A DNA stretch of 64,000 bases. It comes from Lasiosphaeris hirsuta (taxonomy: Eukaryota; Ascomycota; Sordariomycetes; Sordariales; Lasiosphaeriaceae). The stretch covers positions 1 to 64,000 of the forward strand of contig JAUKUA010000006.1 of NCBI GenBank assembly GCA_030549175.1, given 5' to 3'. Below, piece by piece: positions 58,159 through 64,000 of this stretch. The notes beneath the pieces were generated by a model. That model saw only the letters and a program-made list of their open reading frames with translations, ran no database searches and was not told where the DNA came from. The position numbers and the translations under genes are program-made. The first letter of the stretch is position 1. Each line of letters opens with the position of its first letter.

Positions 58159-59580
58159 ATGACTATCCTTAATAAAACAGCAGCTGTGCTGCCCCTCCTC
58201 TTTCTTGCCGTGGCCGCCCAGCGCATCGGCACCGCCATCCCAGAGGTCCACCCCAAGCTGCAAACCCAAGTGTGCACGACGGCGGGCGGCTGCGTGACGA
58301 AGCGGACGTCGCTCGTGACGGACTCGCTCTCGCATCCGCTGCACGCGGCTGACAACCCGTCGGTGTCGTGCACGACGACGCCGCTCAACGCGACCCTCTG
58401 CCCCGACGCGGCGACGTGCGCGCAGAACTGCGTGCTCGAGGGCGTCGAGTACGGCAGCATCGGGGTGCTCTCGTCGGGCAGCGCGCTGACGCTGCGCCAG
58501 TACCTCTTTGACGGGGCCGGCTTCAAGGCCGTGACGCCGCGGCTGTACCTGCTGGCTGAGGACGACAAGAACTACGAGCCGCTGAGGCTGCTCAACCAGG
58601 AGCTCGCCTTCGACGTCGACGTGTCCAAGCTCTCGTGCGGCATGAACGGCGCCCTGTACCTGTCCGAGATGGACATGTCGGGGTCGCGCAGCGAGCTCAA
58701 CCCGGCCGGGGCCCAGTACGGCACCGGGTACTGCGACGCCCAGTGCTTCACCCAGCCCTTCTTCAACGGCGTGGCCAACACCAACTCGTCGGGCGCGTGC
58801 TGCAACGAGATGGACATCTGGGAGGCCAACGCGCGCGCCACCGTCTACACGCCGCACACCTGCAGCGGCGTCGGGTCCTTCCCGTGCGCCGGGGACGGCT
58901 GCAAGAAGACGGCGGCCGGGTCGGGCGTGTGCGACAAGGACGGGTGCGGCATCAACACGTTTGGGCTGGGCGCCAAGCAGTTCTACGGGCCGGGCCTCAC
59001 CGTGGACACGGCGCTGCCGTTCACCGTCGTCACGCAGTTCCTGTCGAGCGACAACACCTCGACCGGCGACCTGGTCGAGATCCGCCGGGTGTACGTGCAG
59101 AACGGGCGGGTGATCCCCAGCACGGCCGAGACGACCAACACCAACGTCGGCCGGCTCCCCGGCTACGAAGGCGCCATCACGCAGGACTACTGCGCGGCGC
59201 GCAACGCGTCCGACTTCTCGCGCCTGGGCGGGCTCAAGGGCATGGGCGAGTCGCTGGCCCGCGGCATGGTGCTGATCTTTAGCATCTGGAACTCGCCGGG
59301 CGATTTCATGAGCTGGCTCGACGGCGAGAACAACGGGCCGTGCAACGCCACCGAGGGCGACCCGGCCAAGATTGTGGCTACCCAGCCCGATGTCTCGGTC
59401 ACGTTTGCGAATATCCGCTGGGGCGATATCGGGTCGACGTTTAATGCCACCGGCGTGGGCGCGGCGCAGGCGGCGACGGAGGGCAAGGTGTTGGATGCCG
59501 AGTCGGGCGCCGAGGTGGTTAGGGGGGCCACGGTCTGGGTTGCGGGGTTGGCGATGTTGCTTGGGGCGTTGCTATTATAG
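58159..59580 (+). CDS. GH7 endoglucanase-type cellulase with C-terminal GPI-like tail
   Basis: A single exon encodes 473 residues. The ATG at 58159 opens a signal peptide (AAVLPLLFLAVAAQRIGTA); an upstream in-frame ATG-less extension is not used. The GH7 catalytic motif is NEMDIWEAN (residues about 216-224) with nucleophile Glu, Asp and acid/base Glu in place. Many Cys pairs (SSGACC, CSGVGSFPCAGDGC) match the family. The short loops and the EMDIWEANARATVYTPH form suggest endoglucanase (EG I type) rather than cellobiohydrolase. There is no CBM1. Instead the protein ends in a small-residue region and a hydrophobic tail (VWVAGLAMLLGALLL), as expected for GPI anchoring. It probably hydrolyses beta-1,4-glucan at the cell surface or wall, or mixed-linkage glucans. 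Confidence 0.9.
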   Translation: MTILNKTAAVLPLLFLAVAAQRIGTAIPEVHPKLQTQVCTTAGGCVTKRTSLVTDSLSHPLHAADNPSVSCTTTPLNATLCPDAATCAQNCVLEGVEYGSIGVLSSGSALTLRQYLFDGAGFKAVTPRLYLLAEDDKNYEPLRLLNQELAFDVDVSKLSCGMNGALYLSEMDMSGSRSELNPAGAQYGTGYCDAQCFTQPFFNGVANTNSSGACCNEMDIWEANARATVYTPHTCSGVGSFPCAGDGCKKTAAGSGVCDKDGCGINTFGLGAKQFYGPGLTVDTALPFTVVTQFLSSDNTSTGDLVEIRRVYVQNGRVIPSTAETTNTNVGRLPGYEGAITQDYCAARNASDFSRLGGLKGMGESLARGMVLIFSIWNSPGDFMSWLDGENNGPCNATEGDPAKIVATQPDVSVTFANIRWGDIGSTFNATGVGAAQAATEGKVLDAESGAEVVRGATVWVAGLAMLLGALLL

Positions 59581-59698
59581 TAAAGGGGTTGTGCATATAT
59601 AGATGGAGTTGGGGGGGGGGAGGGGTTAGAATACAGCTTGCACGTAGAGAGACATGACATGGACGCATCCTAGCCGAGTAACCCAAATGGTTGACAAG

Positions 59699-59819
59699 AT
59701 GCTTGACATGATGCTCTACATATGGTGGTTTGATGCTTTACATGCTCTACATGGTGGTTTGATGCTTTACATGCTTACATGCTTACATGCTTACATGATG
59801 CTTACATGCTCTACATAAT
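59699..59819. repeat. Tandem minisatellite with GATGCT(C/T)TACAT units
   Basis: Repeated GATGCTTTACATGCT and GCTTACAT units (about ten short copies plus a doubled CTACATGGTGGTTTGATG block) fill the space between the convergent GH7 and protease genes. Confidence 0.9.
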
Positions 59820-59882
59820 GCCATATTTGATTCGGCATGCCATATGATTCTTATGCTCGGCATGATGCTGCAAAACATGCAA

Positions 59883-61267
59883 TCAGTACTTGGTCCTCTT
59901 TGCAAACCGCATCTCGTGGTGCTCCACGTCAAACACGGCCACCACGTTGGCTAGGAACGACACGCCCAGGACATGCGGGCTGGCGTCGCTGTCGTAAACG
60001 CCCACGCGGCACCACTTTCCAGTCGGGTCGCGCACGCTCTGCTTCAGCAGGTCCTCGGGCGGCATCCAGAACGTCGTGCCTCCAATCTTGATGCCAAAAG
60101 CGGGCACCTTGGCATCGCACTTTGCAAAGAACATGGCGTTGGAGCTGAGGTACTCTGCGGGCGGATCGAACTGGGCGTACAGCTGTTGGACGAGATCTGA
60201 CCATGTTAGCTCAACCTTTGAGTTCGGGCCTTTTACGACGACTTACTCCTCGGCAAGATGGTCAACGTCGACCCGGCATCCACCAGGATAGGAATCTTGG
60301 TCGTGTTGGTCGTCAGCCCCGCCTCAGACACGGGCACGCTGGTGTTGGTCTTCCCAAAGACATAGGCCTCGGGCGTGATGACGTACAGCCCATGCTCCTG
60401 CGTGTCCAGCCCCCAGTCTGTCAGCACCGACATGTTCTGGATGGGCGTGCGCGCCCAGCTAGACTCGTCGTAGCTGACGGGCGGCAGCCCGCCGAGGGCG
60501 AGGTAGGAGTTCTCGTGGCCCTCGTCGCTCCCCTTCTGCCCCGCCGACTGGTCCGCGTACCTCGACAGCGCCATGCTGAACAGCGGCAGGATCTGCTTGC
60601 CCTTCCACAGGCTGGTGAAGACGGGGTCGTACAGCGGCTGGAGCCCGTCGGGCCCGTCCAGGCTCGTCATGTACGGGTACGCCAGCCCCAGCAGCCCCGA
60701 CGTCTTGCCGTCGCCGAACCAGTACGTGTAGTTGACGAGGGCGATGCGCTGCAGCTTGGACGTCAGGCCCCCGATGGTGACGTCCTCAAAGCCGAAGAAG
60801 CCGCGCACAAAGGTGCCGTCTGCGTAGCTGCGGCCGAACTCGACCGCGGCCACCCGCCCGCCCGACAGGTTGCCCTTGAAGCCGTCGCCGAGTCCGCAGT
60901 CGGGCTTGCGGCCCGGCTGGAAGAAGAACTGCACGCACTCGTACGGCTGCTGCACTAGCCACGTGTCGCTCGACCCCGTGTCGACGCTGACGGCTATCTT
61001 TTGGTTCCCCACGAGCAGCTCGATGATGTAGTAGACGTCGTGCACGTTGACCAGGCTCTGCGTGACGTTGCCGCGGCGGCGTAGGTGCATGTCCTGCGAC
61101 CCCGGCACGTCGTGGCGCACCATGGGGATGACGTGCGACGTCACCTTGTCCGAGAAGCCGGCGCGCGCCAGCTGCTTCGGCGTCTCGACGACGGGCATGG
61201 CCGAGGCGGCCGCCAGGGATAGGCCCAGCGCGGCGAGCGCCAGCGCTTTGGCGGGGATGGGCTGCAT
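59883..61267 (-). CDS. Secreted pepsin-like aspartic protease (family A1)
   Basis: Two exons (61267-60247, 60196-59883; 50-nt GTAAGT intron) encode 444 residues. I chose the ATG at 61267 because it opens the signal peptide (ALALAALGLSLAAASAMP). An upstream in-frame ATG at 61384 would put 39 residues before it. The catalytic motifs are VDTGSSDTW (first Asp near residue 98) and VDAGSTLTIL (second near 331). The flap region and the C-terminal segment HVLGVSFLANVVAVFDVEHH, the usual end of A1 proteases, are present. An arginine-rich LRRRGN around residues 60-65 could be a propeptide processing site. It is extracellular or vacuolar. It converges on the GH7 gene across a short minisatellite. Confidence 0.92.
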
Positions 61268-62013
61268 GGCGAGGTTGAACTTTCTGACGACGTCGAAGCC
61301 CGAGAGAGATAGATCGGACGTCAGGAGCCCAAGCCCCGACGTAAAAAGAGCCGCGGTCAATCCTATAAGGAAACGCGGGAGCAAGGAAATGCGAGAGTGA
61401 CTTTTCCATGTCTGTGTGTGCCGGGACTTGCAGGGCCAAGCTTGAATTTGCCGGCGACTAGGTTATGGGAGATTTGCCTGTATATTGCCGCGATATGACG
61501 GTGCCGGAGTGATCACTCTATGTCCCCGTCTGTAAGTGGCCGTGGCAGTAAAATCTCCGCATCTGCAGGGAACGTGCTACTACAGTCCGAGGGCACATGT
61601 AACGCTGTCGAACCATGTCTTGAGTGCAACATGCGAGGCTTATGTGTTGGATCCTGTGGGTGACGGGAGTTGGTTTATCGACTGGGATTTTTCAGTGCTA
61701 GCAAGCTTTATAACAGCATGATGTATTCTTTTTACCGTAAAGGTGTAACCTACAGTAGGTTGGAGAAGATTATAGTACCCCCTGTTGGTAGGTAGGCGAC
61801 TGTTGAGCCGGCCGCGAACCACAACTGCCCCCGGCCGCATGACAACGTCTTCTCACCTTCTCCAGACACTGCAATGCGATCTCTTTGGACCTAGTGCGAC
61901 CCAATCAAGAAAGTGATGTCACTGCCTTTCCTGATTCCCACCACACTACACACAACTAATCTCAAGCTTGTTATTGGCATCATACACCTCACATATTCCA
62001 TGCCAAAATAACT
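61268..62013. other. Intergenic region
   Basis: Holds the promoter of the protease gene (61.27 kb side) and the 3' flank of the reductase. No gene is recognised. Confidence 0.45.
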
Positions 62014-63134
62014 TCACTTGCCCTGCCACGCAATGACGGAATCGATGCCGTCCCTGACCGTCTGCTCCAGGGTCCGCCACCCATCCTGCCCTGTCCACTC
62101 GCTCAACAGACGCAGGGCCGCAGACTCGTCGGTCGTGACGCTGAGCCGTGTCATACCGGGAAGGTCGTCAATGAATTCGTGCTGCGGATAGAGGCGTCTC
62201 GCAACGGCAAGGATGTCGTTCCAATTACAGCCTCGTCCCCACGCTTGTATGCGCGCGTTCTGGACGCCTGGATCGAGAACGGCGGCGACGTGGAGCATCG
62301 TGACGTCTTTGATGTCGGATAAAAACGCTGTGTTGCGGAAGGCAAAAGATCAGCGCCAAGTGTTATCTAGGTAATAGGGAGGATTTCGAACTTACTCGCC
62401 GGGAGTCTGCCCAGGGCTTCCGCATCCCCCTCGTAGAGATGCCGACTCCACGCCGTCGGGGCTTGCACGTGGCGCTTAGCCAGCATCTGGCCCATGAAGC
62501 TCCCGGGGAGGATGGTGTTGGCGGTAAAGCCGGGGCGTGTCTCGTCGACGAATCGCCAGAGCGTCTTTTCCTCCTCCGTCTTGCTCGCCATGTAGACGAT
62601 CGGCCCGAGCATAGGCGCCGTCTCGGGTGTCGGTTCGGCCCAAGCCATCGCTACGGCGGCGTCGTTGAATGTACCCCGCTCTACACGGGTTGTATTGCCC
62701 GGCATAGGCGAGGTCGCCGCGACGCAGGAGCTGGTATGCACGAACCGGCGGACCGATGCCTCCTTCAATGCTGCGTTCAGGAGGGAGGTGATACCCTGAA
62801 CGGACGGCGGGATGACCTTGCTGGCGTCAGGATCCCAGGAGGTGATGGAGGCTGCGTTGACGATGGCGGCCACGCCGGCCACGGCGCCATCGTAGGCGCC
62901 GGTCCCGCTCGTCGTCAAGTCGGCCACAAGCGCTAGTTCGAAGTCGCCGCGGTCGTGTTCTGCTTTGAAAATGTCGGTTATGAGCCATGAGGACTTTTCT
63001 AGGTCCCGGACGGTGCCGCGGACGCGGTAACCACGTTCAAGGAACTCTTTGATCATGTGCGACGCAAGCCAGCCAGTCGCACCCGTGATTAGGATCCAGG
63101 ACCCCGTAGGGATGGTTGTGTTGTTCGCCGACAT
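62014..63134 (-). CDS. Extended SDR / NAD-dependent epimerase-like carbonyl reductase (Gre2/dihydroflavonol-reductase type)
   Basis: Two exons (63134-62396, 62327-62014; 68-nt GTAAGT...CAG intron) encode 350 residues. The N-terminus has the cofactor motif LITGATGWLASHMIKEFLER (residues about 14-33), followed by the strand RVRGTVRDLEK for NADPH selection. The substrate-half motifs are VHTSSCVAA and the catalytic YMASK (near 193), then TILPGSFMGQ. The C-terminal exon (DVTMLHVAAVLDPGVQNAR) is the typical substrate-side extension of this group. Such enzymes reduce ketones and aldehydes, including methylglyoxal and various natural-product carbonyls. The exact substrate is not predictable. Confidence 0.9.
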
Positions 63135-63484
63135 GTTTGAAGAAAAAAAGTCTTTGTGGGTTTGGTTACTATGCCTTGATGCTGATGAGAATTGGAATGC
63201 GAAATCGAGAAAAAGTCATTGAACATCTTATATAGATCAGAAGCCTGTGTGAATCGTGCGGAACCAAGCTCGCAATATCATACTTCACTTGGGGCCCCAA
63301 TTAGGAAAGAGTACGATAGGTCCCTTTTTGCCCAGCAGCGGCTTTTAGCTTTTAGTGAGGCTGTGAGCAGAACTCGGACTTTGTCGGACAGCTGCCTGTT
63401 TTTCGGACCTCCATGTCGTAAAACTTGCGGTTGATAATACATGAAGAACGCACAGCCAAATTCATGCAGTTCGCGCCTCCCTCG
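63135..63484. other. Intergenic spacer between two minus-strand genes
   Basis: Short spacer containing the reductase promoter and the transcription-factor 3' end. Nothing else is recognised. Confidence 0.5.
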
Positions 63485-64000
63485 TCAGGGCACCGACATG
63501 AAGAGATTGACTGCGCTCGGAGCCTCCAATGGCTGCATCAGGAGCCCGACTTCGCCCATAGACTTGTAGAGCACCGCCTCGAGAAACCCATTCAACCCGA
63601 GCGTATGTGTCCCACCATTGAGCTCAACCATCCTCACGGCTCCTCGCACGTGCTTGCAACCCGTAGCCCAATCGCCGAGGGCAATCTCGTCGTGGGCTAG
63701 CTCTAGCGTCTGAGCCACCACCGCGTCACTGAAGCACAGAGTACTGCTGCCCCTATCCCTCGAGATGACCTCGCCAAGAGCCCGCACGCAGAGGAGCTTG
63801 TAGCTCGTAGCTAGGCCGGCAAAGAACACCTGGCTCTGCCGACCCTGGGAATGCACCAAGGCGAGATGGCGTGACGACTTGAGCAGCACGGCGTTGCGGA
63901 ACCCTTTGTCCTGCAGCGCGAGACCAACCCACTCCTGGTCCATGCTCTCCACGTAAAGCGGGCCGCGGGCGCTGAGCTTCGTGCATTTACTTCTGACATA
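63485..64000 (-). CDS. Fungal-specific transcription factor, C-terminal part (right-edge partial)
   Basis: The minus strand is open from the right edge to TGA at 63485-63487, giving about 171 residues in one frame. The sequence GFRNAVLLKSSRHLALVHSQ, LAHDEIALGDWATGCKHVRG, AVRMVELNGGTHTLGLNGFL matches the C-terminal half of Fungal_trans_2-type Zn2Cys6 regulators, including the helix around MVELNGG. The DNA-binding N-terminus, if present, lies outside the window. The last 25 residues could follow a short intron that I cannot place. It may regulate nearby genes, but the window gives no evidence of a target. Confidence 0.7.
   Translation of the reverse strand, partial: YVRSKCTKLSARGPLYVESMDQEWVGLALQDKGFRNAVLLKSSRHLALVHSQGRQSQVFFAGLATSYKLLCVRALGEVISRDRGSSTLCFSDAVVAQTLELAHDEIALGDWATGCKHVRGAVRMVELNGGTHTLGLNGFLEAVLYKSMGEVGLLMQPLEAPSAVNLFMSVP

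Overview
The window is nuclear DNA of a filamentous ascomycete (Pezizomycotina; a Sordariomycete is my best guess). The evidence is short GT-AG introns of 46-185 nt, GC-rich coding sequence, fungal families (RTA1, GH7, GH55, a fungal NACHT/STAND protein, HET proteins, an A-T-R NRPS-like reductase), an intron-containing tRNA-Ala, and gene remnants in which expected tryptophan codons read as stops, as repeat-induced point mutation (RIP) or plain decay would leave. The genus cannot be fixed from the sequence.

Layout. 0-1.3 kb: a broken serine-hydrolase/ankyrin gene running off the left edge. 2.5-9.4 kb: RTA1-like membrane protein, importin beta-4/Kap123, a stress-responsive A/B-barrel protein with a probable frameshift, and tRNA-Ala(AGC). 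12-22 kb, minus strand: an adenylation-thiolation-reductase enzyme (two compensating frame breaks in C homopolymers), then a roughly 1590-residue oxidoreductase joining an IDO/PrnB-like heme domain, an FAD/NADPH reductase module, a cytochrome b5 domain and a helical plus disordered tail. 22-28 kb: gene-poor, with AT-rich DNA, short tandem repeats and a tRNA-derived SINE-like piece. 28-33 kb: secreted GH55 glucanase and a TauD-type dioxygenase. 33.8-35.3 kb: a HET gene with several nonsense changes. 40-43 kb: secreted alpha-carbonic anhydrase and an SDR. 43.8-52.1 kb: remnants of a second HET gene, a class C beta-lactamase-like hydrolase and an Hsp70-like ATPase surround one intact NACHT/STAND (NLR-like) gene. 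54-64 kb: C2H2-type protein, GH7 endoglucanase with a GPI-type tail, secreted aspartic protease, extended SDR (Gre2-like), and the C-terminal part of a fungal transcription factor running off the right edge.

Working together. Three secreted or wall-directed enzymes (GH55, GH7, aspartic protease) fit a plant-biomass or wall-remodelling lifestyle, but they are scattered rather than clustered. The A-T-R enzyme and the heme dioxygenase-reductase fusion are consecutive on one strand and are the best candidate for an undescribed chemistry, although no transporter, regulator or other tailoring gene sits beside them. The HET, hydrolase-ankyrin and Hsp70-like remnants around one intact NLR look like a turnover zone for self/non-self recognition genes.

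Two kinds of lesion are present and should be kept apart: single-base frame breaks in G/C homopolymers inside otherwise intact genes (possible assembly errors), and multiple stops and indels in the remnants (real decay).
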